A stretch of DNA of 49,317 nt, taken from the NCBI GenBank assembly GCA_045542075.1, contig JAZQKI010000031.1:1-49317 (forward strand), written 5' to 3'. The translations under genes were made by a program, and so were the position numbers. Below are positions 26,171 through 34,158 of this stretch, piece by piece. The stretch comes from SVTX01 sp045542075. GTDB taxonomy: Bacteria; Bacillota; Clostridia; Oscillospirales; CAG-272. Positions within the stretch are counted from its first letter, which is position 1, and each line of letters starts with the position of its first letter. Under the pieces are notes generated by a model. That model saw only the letters and a program-made list of their open reading frames with translations. It searched no databases and was not told where the DNA came from.

Positions 26171-27253
26171 TCAGAAAAGCTCAATAAGCTCTTTTTTGCT
26201 CTGCGTGAAGTCGTAAATGCTTCCGTCCTCACAGCAGACGACCATGTCCTCAATGCGACAGCCGTACTGTCCCTCAAGGTATATACCGGGCTCGACCGTG
26301 ACAACGTGGCCGCGCGAGAGCTTGACGTCATAGGTGGGAATGCTCGCGAGTCTGGGAGCTTCGTGAATGTACATTCCGACTCCGTGACCGAGGCTGTGAC
26401 CGAATCTTCCCTCGTAGCCCGCGCCGTTTATTATGTCGCGCGCGATCTTGTCCGCGTCGCGGCAAAGCATACCCTCGTGCAGTGCCTCAAGAGCCGTGGT
26501 CTGCGCCAAAAGTACGGTATTGTAAAGCTTTTTCATATCTTTGTCAGCTTTGCCAAGCACTACTGTTCTCGTCATATCCGAGCAATATCCGTCAACTCTT
26601 GCGCCAAAGTCGAGAGTGAAAAATCCACGCTCGAGCTTGACGTTTCTCGGTACCGCGTGAGGCAGAGCCGAGGCTGTTCCCGATGCCGCGATGGTGTCAA
26701 AGGCAAGTCCGTCCGAGCCCATTTTTCTCATAAAGAACTCAAGCTCCAAAGCCGCGTCTATCTCAGTCATATCGGGCGTGAGAGCCTTGAGCATGTGAGA
26801 AAATCCCGCGTCGGTTATCGCCTGCGCCTTTTTCATCTTCTCTATTTCGTCCGCATCCTTGTAAAGCCTCATTCCGTCCGCGATCCTGGACGCGCCCTCA
26901 CAAAGCTCCTTGCCGACAAACATCTTTTTCATGCGCTCGTAATCCGAGTAAGAAAGAGTCGCCTCCTCAAAAAGCACAGTCTTAACACCCTCGTTGTCCA
27001 TAAGGGACGACAGACAGGTAAGCATTGAGGTGTTTGGCATAACTACCTCGTACTGCGACTTGTCGACCGTCATATTCGCCGCCTCTATGTAGCGGAAATC
27101 CGCAAGCACGTAGGACTTGTTTTTGGTGATAAGCACGTAGCCGTCGGTGTAGTCAAAGCCCGTCATATATCTTATATTTATCTGCGAGGAAATTACCGCG
27201 GCATCGGCTCCGACGCTCGCAAGCTCCCTCTTGAATTTATCAAGTCTGCTCAT
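26171..27253 (-). CDS. M24 family metallopeptidase (Xaa-Pro aminopeptidase/dipeptidase)
   Basis: A 360-residue creatinase/prolidase-fold peptidase that removes residues next to proline. The N-terminal domain (1-125) starts with AAVISSQINIRYMTGFDYTD. The pita-bread domain carries the dinuclear metal ligands in order: FTLDFGARVDGYCSDMTR (two Asp), GHSLGHGVGMYIHE (His), VVTVEPGIY (Glu) and GCRIEDMVV (Glu). Length and layout fit YqhT/PepQ-type enzymes. AAGGAG precedes the ATG. It is third in the operon, 9 bp after the AP-endonuclease-like gene. Confidence 0.93.
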   Translation of the reverse strand: MSRLDKFKRELASVGADAAVISSQINIRYMTGFDYTDGYVLITKNKSYVLADFRYIEAANMTVDKSQYEVVMPNTSMLTCLSSLMDNEGVKTVLFEEATLSYSDYERMKKMFVGKELCEGASRIADGMRLYKDADEIEKMKKAQAITDAGFSHMLKALTPDMTEIDAALELEFFMRKMGSDGLAFDTIAASGTASALPHAVPRNVKLERGFFTLDFGARVDGYCSDMTRTVVLGKADKDMKKLYNTVLLAQTTALEALHEGMLCRDADKIARDIINGAGYEGRFGHSLGHGVGMYIHEAPRLASIPTYDVKLSRGHVVTVEPGIYLEGQYGCRIEDMVVCCEDGSIYDFTQSKKELIELF

Positions 27254-27262
27254 AATATCTCC

Positions 27263-28108
27263 TTATAACAACTGTTCATAGTATTTTTTCATTTTCAGCG
27301 CATCCTCGGGCATAGTTCCGTCCGATTCGCAAATAATGCGAGGCGTCCAGCCGTCCTTTGCGATAGCCTCAATAAGCGGCTCAAAGTCGGGGCCGTAAAT
27401 ATCGTCCGAAAACGTAAGATGCTTCTTTTCCCCCGCGCCCGTGAACTCGATCTTCGAGAAGTGACAGTGCAGGTTTTTCGCGACCTCCTCGCCGCAGCCG
27501 CGCGCTATCTTGTCGAATACGTATCTGTAATCGTCAACTGTGCGGAAAAGTCCTCCCTCGCGCGCGTTCATGTGACCGAAATCCACGACGGGCGCATAGT
27601 GCTTGTCCACCTGACACTGTGCTATTACCTCGTCAAGTGTGCCGAGCTGATTGACCTTGCCCATAGTCTCAATGCCGAGCTTTATGGGGGTGTCCCCGAC
27701 CGCCTCGATGACCTTTTGCAGTGTATCCATCGACAGTCTCATAGCTTCCTCGCGGCTGATCTTTGCCGCGCTTCCGCTGTGAATTACTATGGTGTCGGCG
27801 TGAATAAGCTCCGCCGCCCAAAGCGACTTTTTTATATATTCAATGCTGTTGAGTCGCTTTTGCTCCTCAACGCTTGAAAGCGAGATAAAATACGGCGTGT
27901 GGAGTGACATCAGAATACCGTGCTTCTCTGCCTCCTCGCCTATTTTGCGAAACGCCGCCTCGCCTGCCATAATTCCCTTGCCCGCCTCGTACTCGTATGC
28001 GTCAAGCCCAAAGCTCCTGACCCATTCGGGTGCCTGCGCGGTGGATTTTTTGCCCTCTGCGTAAAACAGCTCACCGTTTCCGCCGGGACCGAATTTTGCT
28101 CTATCCAT
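27263..28108 (-). CDS. endonuclease IV-like TIM-barrel protein (AP endonuclease family 2)
   Basis: A 281-residue TIM barrel of the xylose-isomerase-like/AP endonuclease 2 superfamily. Conserved metal-site elements include LSLHTPYFISLSS, ADTIVIHSGSA, KLGIETMGK, PVVDFGHMNARE, NLHCHFSKIEF and ICESDG, following the Nfo order of His, His, Glu, Asp, His, His/Glu. Endonuclease IV cuts DNA 5' of abasic sites; close relatives are sugar isomerases, so the repair role is likely but not certain. A TTG 6 bp upstream keeps the frame, but the ATG at 28108 is better spaced from AAAGGA. It is 41 bp after yqeG. Confidence 0.82.
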   Translation of the reverse strand: MDRAKFGPGGNGELFYAEGKKSTAQAPEWVRSFGLDAYEYEAGKGIMAGEAAFRKIGEEAEKHGILMSLHTPYFISLSSVEEQKRLNSIEYIKKSLWAAELIHADTIVIHSGSAAKISREEAMRLSMDTLQKVIEAVGDTPIKLGIETMGKVNQLGTLDEVIAQCQVDKHYAPVVDFGHMNAREGGLFRTVDDYRYVFDKIARGCGEEVAKNLHCHFSKIEFTGAGEKKHLTFSDDIYGPDFEPLIEAIAKDGWTPRIICESDGTMPEDALKMKKYYEQLL

Positions 28109-28149
28109 AATCAATTTCCTTTGTAATTTTCTTATAACCGAAGGGAGTA

Positions 28150-28713
28150 TCAGTCAGACTTCCTTCGTTTGTAGCGTCCTTCAAGCCAGAAGGCACATAT
28201 TTCTCTGTACCCCTCGCCGTGTGCTTTGACAAATTTCTTTATCGTGGGGACCTCAAGCGCGCGCTTGCATCTGAAAAACAGGTTGTTTTTGTCCCTGATG
28301 GGCGGGACAATTATCGTCACAAGACCTATATTGTTGCCCGCGCTCGCGTCGGTCAGAAGCTGATCGCCGAGCATTGCGGTGTTTTTCACGTTGCTGCCGA
28401 GCAGCTCCATAGCCTTATAGAGATTTTTGGAAAACGGCTTGCCGCTCTTTGAAAACGCGGGAATACCTATCATACTGTTGAAAAGGTCAACACGCTCCGC
28501 GTCGTTATTTGACACAAATGCCGCCTTGATGCCATTTTCGTCCAGAGATTCAAACCACGCCTTGATGTGCTCGTCGGGTAGCGGCTGCTCGTAGGGCGCA
28601 AGCGTATTGTCTATATCTATGAGAAGCGCCGATATACCGATGCTGCGCAGAAATTCGGGAGTTATATCCCTGTACGTCGCAAACATATAGTCGGGTGTCA
28701 AAATTTTCGCCAT
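28150..28713 (-). CDS. YqeG family HAD-IIIA phosphatase
   Basis: A 187-residue haloacid-dehalogenase-fold phosphatase. Motif I is LIDIDNTLAPYEQP (catalytic Asp pair near residues 33-35), motif II AAFVSNNDAE, motif III the Lys in FSKSGKPFSK, and motif IV MLGDQLLTDASAGNN. YqeG proteins are widespread in Bacillota; related mitochondrial enzymes dephosphorylate phosphatidylglycerophosphate, and being in one operon with plsY makes a phospholipid role plausible here, though unproven. It is the first gene of the operon, with GGAG before the ATG. Confidence 0.88.
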   Translation of the reverse strand: MAKILTPDYMFATYRDITPEFLRSIGISALLIDIDNTLAPYEQPLPDEHIKAWFESLDENGIKAAFVSNNDAERVDLFNSMIGIPAFSKSGKPFSKNLYKAMELLGSNVKNTAMLGDQLLTDASAGNNIGLVTIIVPPIRDKNNLFFRCKRALEVPTIKKFVKAHGEGYREICAFWLEGRYKRRKSD

Positions 28714-28744
28714 ACTTACTCCATTATAAATAAATATTCATAAT

Positions 28745-28773
28745 ATTATACTATATAATTTTACAAAGGTCAA
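28745..28773 (-). promoter_or_regulatory. promoter of the yqeG-plsY-hisS operon
   Basis: Minus strand: TTGACC (28768-28773), 17-bp spacer, TATAAT (28745-28750), about 31 bp before yqeG. Confidence 0.85.
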
Positions 28774-28841
28774 GACGTAAAATGTAAAAATATAAAAAAG
28801 CCTTCCCTTGTGGGGGAAGGTTAACATACGGATAATTGAAT

Positions 28842-29074
28842 AGCCTTCTCCAGCGGAGAAGGGGGACCACGTAGTGGTGGATGAGGAGAGTACCACCATT
28901 GAGGGCGATATTTTTTAATGATTACCCATAACGTCGTCGCTATCGAACAACTGACGCAATAGGTCATTGATACAATGCGCACCGACAATGATGTAATCAC
29001 AAAATACCTTTATAATCGAATATGGTACTCTCCTCATCCACCGCAAGCGGTCCCCCTTCCCCGCTGGGGAAGCC
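28842..29074. repeat. family A twin-hairpin element, copy 2 (233 bp, inverted)
   Basis: The reverse complement of the element at 16217-16449 with the same length. The inner hairpin at its left end is ACCAC-GTA-GTGGT, where copy 1 has ACCGC-AA-GCGGT, so both arms changed together. Relative to copy 1 an extra A after the T run and a TAG break the only open frame, which shows the core is not protein-coding. Confidence 0.85.
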
Positions 29075-29178
29075 TAACTCTGCACTCTGCACTCACGTGA
29101 GGAGCAACCCCGCTGGGGAAGGCTAACTCTGCACTCTGCACTCACGTGAGGAGCAACCCCGCTGGGGAAGGCTATCAC
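29060..29178. repeat. 49-bp tandem repeat
   Basis: The unit, CCCCGCTGGGGAAG(G/C)CTAACTC plus TGCACTCTGCACTCACGTG plus AGGAGCAA, starts near 29060, 29109 and 29158 (last copy partial). It looks like local duplication of the right end of family A copy 2. Confidence 0.8.
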
Positions 29179-29347
29179 ACGAATGACTGATTATTTTGTC
29201 GTAGGGCGGCTGATTTGCAAGTAAATCGGCTTGCTGCCGCCGCAAATAATCGATTTTCGATTGCAACGGACCGCCCGGGAGGTCGGTCCCTACAACAATA
29301 TAATCAAATCACCAAGAGCAAAATTTGTCTTCGATTACATGTATAAA

Positions 29348-29458
29348 AGCCTCTCCCACAGGGAGAGGTGGCGGCGTAGCCGACGGAGAGGGTAAATGCT
29401 CGAAAGAAAAAACCTCTCACCCGACTCCGTCGGGAGCTCTCCCAAAAGGAGAGCCTTT
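29348..29458. repeat. family C twin-hairpin element (111 bp)
   Basis: Same architecture as families A and B but different sequence. The left end has CTCTCCCACAGGGAGAG then the hairpin GGCGGC-GTA-GCCGAC then GGAGAGGG; the right end has CCTCTCACCC, the hairpin CCGACTCCGTCGG and CTCTCCCAAAAGGAGAG. Confidence 0.7.
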
Positions 29459-29515
29459 GGATGCCGGTCCCTACGGGTAATCAAAAAGCCTTCCCCGCTG
29501 GGGAAGGCTTTTTCT

Positions 29516-30784
29516 TTATTCCTCAATCATTATGCTGATGATCTCTTTATCCGTCTCCTTCATTCCCGCGCGGGCGAGTCGGGAGATATTCTCAATGGTT
29601 TTTTCAACGCCCTTTCTGACTATTCCGTCGCCGCCGTGGAACTGATTGCCTGCTTTGTACATCTCATATCCGAGTATTCCGCTCTCAACGGCAATAGCGA
29701 TCTTTGCCGCGCACGACGCCTTCGCGCCGTCGCAGATAACGCCCGAGTCAACTGCCAAGGCGTTGACAAGCGTATGTCCTACCTCGCGGTAGCCTCCGCC
29801 GAGCAGATACGCGATACCGCAGCCCGCGCCCGCGCCCGCGGAAACTACTCCGCAGTAGGCAGACAGCGTGCCTATTCCCGACTTCAGATGCGTCGTGATA
29901 AGGTTTGACACACAAAGCGCGCGATACAGTCTGTCCTGATCTATCCCAAGCTCGCGAGCGTAGACGATAACGGGTATGGACGCAGTCATTCCCTGATTTC
30001 CGCTGCCCGAGTTTATCACAACGGGAAGCTCGCAGCCGTTCATTCTCGCGTCACTGCCCGCCGCCGCGTATGCCTTTGCCTTTATCTTTATGTCATTCGG
30101 GTATGCCGACAAAAATACCTTGCCGACGTTGGCTCCCCAATTATTCTTGATTCCCTCCTCGGCGATAGCCATATTGTATTCTATCTGGCGGTCAAGCACT
30201 GCCCTTACGTCCTCTGTATTCACGCAGTCCGCAAACCTGACTATCTCCTCAACGCTGAGGCACGAGCGGTCGGTACAGGTCTCCTGCTCGTTGTTTTCAT
30301 TTTTGAATATTATCTCTCCGTCGCGGCGAAGCTCAACAATGTTTGTATGCTTGTCCTTTATGCGCAGATACGCCGAATGCTCGCCCGCGTACAAGCTCAC
30401 CGCTATGTCAAACACGCAGGAGGTTTTTCTGTGCTCAAGCGAGATATCGCAGCTCTCTCTGAGGCGCGAGATCTCGGGGATCTGATCGTGGCGGATAGAC
30501 GAAAGCACCTGAAGTCCAAGGTCCGCGTCACCGACCGCAATTCCTGCCGCGAGCGCGTTTTCAATGCCGCGCATACCGCCCGTGTGGGGTACGACAACGC
30601 TTTTTACGTTCTTTATGATATTACCGCTGACAGAGATTTTTGCGCTCGTGGGGATTTGTCCGAGAATATCCCTTGCCACAGCGCCCGCGTAGGCGATAGC
30701 GGCAGGCTCGGTGCAGCCCATGGCGGGCACAAGCTCCTCGCTTAGTATAGCTATGTATTTGTCGTAATTTGCATTGAAATCCAT
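29516..30784 (-). CDS. L-cysteine desulfidase family protein (CyuA/YhaM, UPF0597)
   Basis: A 422-residue protein of the CyuA/CdsB family, Fe-S-dependent lyases related to serine dehydratase. They break L-cysteine into pyruvate, ammonia and sulfide. Signatures: ELVPAMGCTEPAAIAYAGA with the N-terminal Cys, PHTGGMRGIENALAAG, NSGSGNQGMTASIPVIVYA, and the paired Cys region CGVVSAGAGAGCGIAYLLGG followed by VICDGAKASCAAKIA. Length fits. GGAGG precedes the ATG. There is no clear promoter of its own; it lies just after the tRNA terminator and may depend on read-through. Substrate range (Cys or Ser) is not decided by sequence. Confidence 0.88.
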   Translation of the reverse strand: MDFNANYDKYIAILSEELVPAMGCTEPAAIAYAGAVARDILGQIPTSAKISVSGNIIKNVKSVVVPHTGGMRGIENALAAGIAVGDADLGLQVLSSIRHDQIPEISRLRESCDISLEHRKTSCVFDIAVSLYAGEHSAYLRIKDKHTNIVELRRDGEIIFKNENNEQETCTDRSCLSVEEIVRFADCVNTEDVRAVLDRQIEYNMAIAEEGIKNNWGANVGKVFLSAYPNDIKIKAKAYAAAGSDARMNGCELPVVINSGSGNQGMTASIPVIVYARELGIDQDRLYRALCVSNLITTHLKSGIGTLSAYCGVVSAGAGAGCGIAYLLGGGYREVGHTLVNALAVDSGVICDGAKASCAAKIAIAVESGILGYEMYKAGNQFHGGDGIVRKGVEKTIENISRLARAGMKETDKEIISIMIEE

Positions 30785-30810
30785 AAGAACCTCCGACGTC
30801 AGATTTATAC

Positions 30811-30838
30811 AAAAAGCGCACCGCTATTGCGATGCGCC
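30811..30838 (-). terminator. terminator of the Gly-Arg-His tRNA operon
   Basis: Minus strand: stem GCGCATCGC / GCGGTGCGC (one G-U pair) with an AATA loop and a T run, just after the tRNA-His CCA end. Confidence 0.8.
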
Positions 30839-30845
30839 TGCATTA

Positions 30846-30923
30846 TGGGGTGAGATATGGGATTCGAACCCACGGCCTCCAGGGCCACAACCTGGCGCTA
30901 TAACCAACTTAGCTAATCCCACC
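30846..30923 (-). tRNA. tRNA-His (anticodon GTG)
   Basis: Minus strand: acceptor GTGGGAT / ATCTCAC preceded by the extra 5' G (G-1) typical of tRNA-His, anticodon loop TTGTGGC, T loop TTCGAAT, encoded CCA. It is third in the tRNA operon. Confidence 0.95.
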
Positions 30924-30926
30924 GTA

Positions 30927-31003
30927 TGGCGTGCCTTGAGGGACTCGAACCCCCGACCTACTGCTTAGAAGGCAGTTGCTCTATCCAGCTGAGCTAAAGG
31001 CAC
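30927..31003 (-). tRNA. tRNA-Arg (anticodon TCT)
   Basis: Minus strand: acceptor GTGCCTT / AAGGCAC, anticodon stem ACTGC / GCAGT with loop CTTCTAA (reads AGA), T loop TTCGAGT, discriminator G and encoded CCA. Only 3 bp separate it from tRNA-His. Confidence 0.95.
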
Positions 31004-31065
31004 GTGGCACTGAAATATCAGTGCAAAATTTTTGCCTCACGGTTACCCGCTCGGCAAAAAAAGAA

Positions 31066-31139
<74 letters not shown>

Positions 31140-31182
31140 AAATATTTACTTAGACCGCAGTATCCCCTTGCGGTACTCATAT

Positions 31183-31211
31183 ATAATATCACAACACTTC
31201 CCTTTTGTCAA
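31183..31211 (-). promoter_or_regulatory. promoter of the tRNA operon
   Basis: Minus strand: consensus TTGACA (31206-31211), 17-bp spacer, TATTAT (31183-31188). The short leader contains a hairpin ACCGCA / TGCGGT before tRNA-Gly. Confidence 0.85.
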
Positions 31212-31271
31212 TACCTTTTTTTCATTTTTTTGAGTTTTTTTTGGATTTTTTTGCTCGCTGTTCTGACACAC

Positions 31272-31302
31272 AAAAAGCGCGCGGGAGCTAACCCCCGCGC
31301 GC
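31272..31302 (-). terminator. terminator of the cvpA-like gene
   Basis: Minus strand: very GC-rich stem GCGCGCGGG / CCCGCGCGC, then TTTTTG, about 40 bp after the stop. Confidence 0.88.
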
Positions 31303-31339
31303 CTGTATTTACGGATATTTTTCTTGGAACTGAATTATA

Positions 31340-34006
31340 TCAGTTTGCTCCGTACACGATACCGAACATTGCGCCTATGTTTGCCAGGCTCTCGTCGATG
31401 CCCTCAACGTGAGCATTGTTTGTCTTGTACTCCTCAAGAGCGACCGCAAGCTCTGCCTTGTCGGTGTCCGTCATCTTGTTCTCTATTCCGAGCGGGTCAA
31501 AGCATCCCTCACTCTCGCCTTCGCCGTTTACAAGATCGTCGACTGTATCGCTTGCAACCGTTGAGGTAGCAAACAGGTCGATGACGTCGTATGCGGACAT
31601 ATCAAGAGCACCGTCAGAATCCTCTGTTGTAAACAGGGACTCAGCCTCATCCTTATCCTCCGTAGCCTTGATGGATATCTCAACTATCTTCTCTACAGCC
31701 GCGGACTCCTTCTCAATGGAAGCCTTGTATTCCTCGTCGGACATATCGCCCTGAGGATGATTGGAGGTATAATCCGCCATGTTTCCAAACAGCGAGCTTA
31801 CCGCATTAGAGGATTTTTCAGCATTCTCCTCGCCAACGCCGTAGTTCTGCATAAGAGAAGGTGTTGTAATGCTCTGCATTACCTTTGCGGTGCCGGGAGT
31901 TATATCCTTCATAAGATCCTGAACGACCTCCTGGCTCGCCTCACCGCTGTTTACCTTTTCAAGCATATCTATACTGTGAGATACGGTCGTTGTTACCTCG
32001 GTGTACTTTGCGCCCTCGGAAACACCGTTATTTATGCTGTTCGCAACGTCAGTCATCTCAATAAGGTTAAGACCGAGCGAGCCCGAAACCTCGTCAGACT
32101 GCATGATCGCAACGAGAAAGTCCTCAATGACCTTGCCGTAGACCGAGGTAGCGTGCATCTGGTCAAGAACCGTGCCCATCTCTGCCATTATGGTAGGAAT
32201 ATCCATGTCCGCGCCGTCCATATTCTTGTACGCGTTTACAAGAGATACCATGACGGAATCTATCATTTCGGACTCAGCGTGTCTGTCCTCTATCTCGGTA
32301 TAGCTTACAAGGTGGGACAAAAGCAGGTCCGCGGTCACGATAACGCTCTCCATGGACTCTGCGCTGAACAGTGTCTCCGCCTTGCCTATGGACTTGCCGT
32401 TTACAGCAAGCTCGTATGCCTTGGAGCGCGTGTAGCTGTCAACGATATAGTGCTTGAGTGTAACCTCGCCCATAGAGAGAGTTCCGTCGCTGTTCTTTAT
32501 AAGCGCGCCGCTCTTGGTTCCAAGATAGACCGCAAAGAACTCGCCGAGTCTCTCGGGCATTTTGTCATCGTTATATACATGAACGTACTCGCCAAGCAGG
32601 GCTTCAACAAGATAACCCATCTCCTCGCTGCTGATCACTATACCGTGTCTGTAGAATTCCTCAGTGAGAGCGGCCTCTGCGTCCTCGCGGGACAGCATTC
32701 CGCTATTGTACTGATTTATCGTCTCGCCAAGGGACTGCATGAGGTCGTCATAAAGTGCCTGGGTATCGTTGCTCATTCCAAGATTCGAGGTGAAGATCCT
32801 GATAGCGAAAGCATTTACCTCGTCGATAATGGGAAGCATTCTGTCGTTTGTTTCAACAGACGAGAGAAGGTCTGTAAATACGCCCTTCTCGCCAAACGCG
32901 TCCAGCATGGATTCACCGTCACCCGACTGATCAAGCATACCGTGATCGTCAAGCGCGTGGACGAATTTGGATATGGACTGAAGGTCCTCGTGTATATTCT
33001 CTCTGCTCTCGGTCTCAAGGATTCCGAGAACTACGTCCATAGTGGGATCAAACATCTCGCCAAGAGATATCTTTTCCATTCCCATAAACGTCTCGCCGCT
33101 GTTCCATGCCTTTGCGGCTCCGGAAACAAGCTCTGCGGAGAGATTCTTTATGATGGGCGAGCCGCCTATTGCGTCAACCACCGCGTCGACCGCAACAACA
33201 GCCATATTATCATCCTCGCCTGCCGAGGTGATATCGTTGACCGCGCCAACAAGTACCGTAGCTTCGTCCGAAAGCGTTACTCTCTCGCCGTAATAAGTCG
33301 TACCTGCAACCGTGTCATACAAAAACTCGCCGCCGCAGCTGAGCAATACCTTACCCGCGCCGCTCTCTACCAGGGGAGATATGTACTGTGTTATCTCGTC
33401 CATAGCGGACTTCTCCTCCGATGAAAGCATAGTCACCGAGCCTGCCTCCACGCTCTCCTCCACGTTGCTCTCGGGAAGATTGATATTTGTCATTACCGTA
33501 TTTGCAACGCTCACGGTTCCGAGCAGGGGCATGAAAATTATAAGACACCAGATAAATCCGTTCACAGCGCCGACTCCGAGACCGCCGAGTCTCTTTGCCA
33601 CACCGGGAAGGTTGTTAAGAACGGGTATGAATCTTCTTGCTATCAGCATGGAGATTCCGAAAAGAATTCTTACCGCTATAAAAAGCACAACGAATGCAAA
33701 GGGTGCCAAAAGCATATAAGCGTAGTAGCCAACCGCCTCGAATACCGAGGGCATCTCCAGGATATCGGCAAGCTCTGTTTCTGCTAAAAATCTTGTAGCA
33801 AGATTCGTGATCACTCCCGAATCCAGAACAAGAGGCTTGAGCACAAGCATCATCAAAAGGATCGTAACAATAACCGAAACAACAGTCATCAACATTGATC
33901 CCACGGTCTTTTTAAGACCTCTGCCTAATCCAATAAGTGCTGTTATTATGACAAACAGCCCGAGTATACCCAGCATCACAAGCGCAATAATTTCTCCAAT
34001 GCCCAT
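31340..34006 (-). CDS. CvpA-like membrane protein with very large C-terminal region
   Basis: An 888-residue protein. The first 175 residues contain four membrane spans (about 5-30, 38-60, 93-118, 148-172), with glycines and an LIGLGRGLKKTVGS turn as in CvpA (colicin V production) family proteins, and GGLGVGAVNGFIWCLIIFMPL in the last. The remaining 700 residues are acidic, soluble and mostly helical, with recurring MDEI/ISKFV/LLSAV-like heptads; no known domain was recognised. CvpA proteins of other Bacillota have about 170-240 residues. The C-terminal region is probably extracellular if all four spans cross. Monocistronic with strong promoter and terminator. The function is unknown; the N-terminal family call is moderate. 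Confidence 0.65.
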   Translation of the reverse strand: MGIGEIIALVMLGILGLFVIITALIGLGRGLKKTVGSMLMTVVSVIVTILLMMLVLKPLVLDSGVITNLATRFLAETELADILEMPSVFEAVGYYAYMLLAPFAFVVLFIAVRILFGISMLIARRFIPVLNNLPGVAKRLGGLGVGAVNGFIWCLIIFMPLLGTVSVANTVMTNINLPESNVEESVEAGSVTMLSSEEKSAMDEITQYISPLVESGAGKVLLSCGGEFLYDTVAGTTYYGERVTLSDEATVLVGAVNDITSAGEDDNMAVVAVDAVVDAIGGSPIIKNLSAELVSGAAKAWNSGETFMGMEKISLGEMFDPTMDVVLGILETESRENIHEDLQSISKFVHALDDHGMLDQSGDGESMLDAFGEKGVFTDLLSSVETNDRMLPIIDEVNAFAIRIFTSNLGMSNDTQALYDDLMQSLGETINQYNSGMLSREDAEAALTEEFYRHGIVISSEEMGYLVEALLGEYVHVYNDDKMPERLGEFFAVYLGTKSGALIKNSDGTLSMGEVTLKHYIVDSYTRSKAYELAVNGKSIGKAETLFSAESMESVIVTADLLLSHLVSYTEIEDRHAESEMIDSVMVSLVNAYKNMDGADMDIPTIMAEMGTVLDQMHATSVYGKVIEDFLVAIMQSDEVSGSLGLNLIEMTDVANSINNGVSEGAKYTEVTTTVSHSIDMLEKVNSGEASQEVVQDLMKDITPGTAKVMQSITTPSLMQNYGVGEENAEKSSNAVSSLFGNMADYTSNHPQGDMSDEEYKASIEKESAAVEKIVEISIKATEDKDEAESLFTTEDSDGALDMSAYDVIDLFATSTVASDTVDDLVNGEGESEGCFDPLGIENKMTDTDKAELAVALEEYKTNNAHVEGIDESLANIGAMFGIVYGAN

Positions 34007-34067
34007 TGTAGATCGCCATCCTCTCTTATTAAAAAATATTTATGGATTTTACTTTCCATACATATTT

Positions 34068-34096
34068 ATTATAACTTATATACAGGAAAATGTCAA
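34068..34096 (-). promoter_or_regulatory. promoter of the cvpA-like gene
   Basis: Minus strand: consensus TTGACA (34091-34096), 17-bp spacer, TATAAT (34068-34073), about 60 bp before the start. Confidence 0.85.
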
Positions 34097-34158
34097 CTCA
34101 TACGGAAATTATTTACACCCAATTAACAAATGCGCAGGTCAAACAAGGCAAATACGCG

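Larger units (their letters stand above)
28774..29515. other. intergenic repeat cluster 3
   Basis: About 740 bp without a gene. It holds family A copy 2, a 49-bp tandem repeat, a CGTAGGGCGGCTGATTTGCA block, a GGACCGCCCGGGAGGTCGG hairpin block and the family C element, ending in another CCTTCCCCGCTGGGGAAGG palindrome right after the desulfidase stop, where it could also act as a terminator. Confidence 0.8.

Noticed and set aside
29060..29178. CRISPR array
   Set aside because: Three head-to-tail 49-bp copies without unique spacers and no cas genes; simple tandem duplication.
31757..33424. 555-codon plus-strand frame
   Set aside because: It is fully antisense to the CvpA-like gene, with Val/Leu/His/Arg-rich composition from opposite-strand codon bias.
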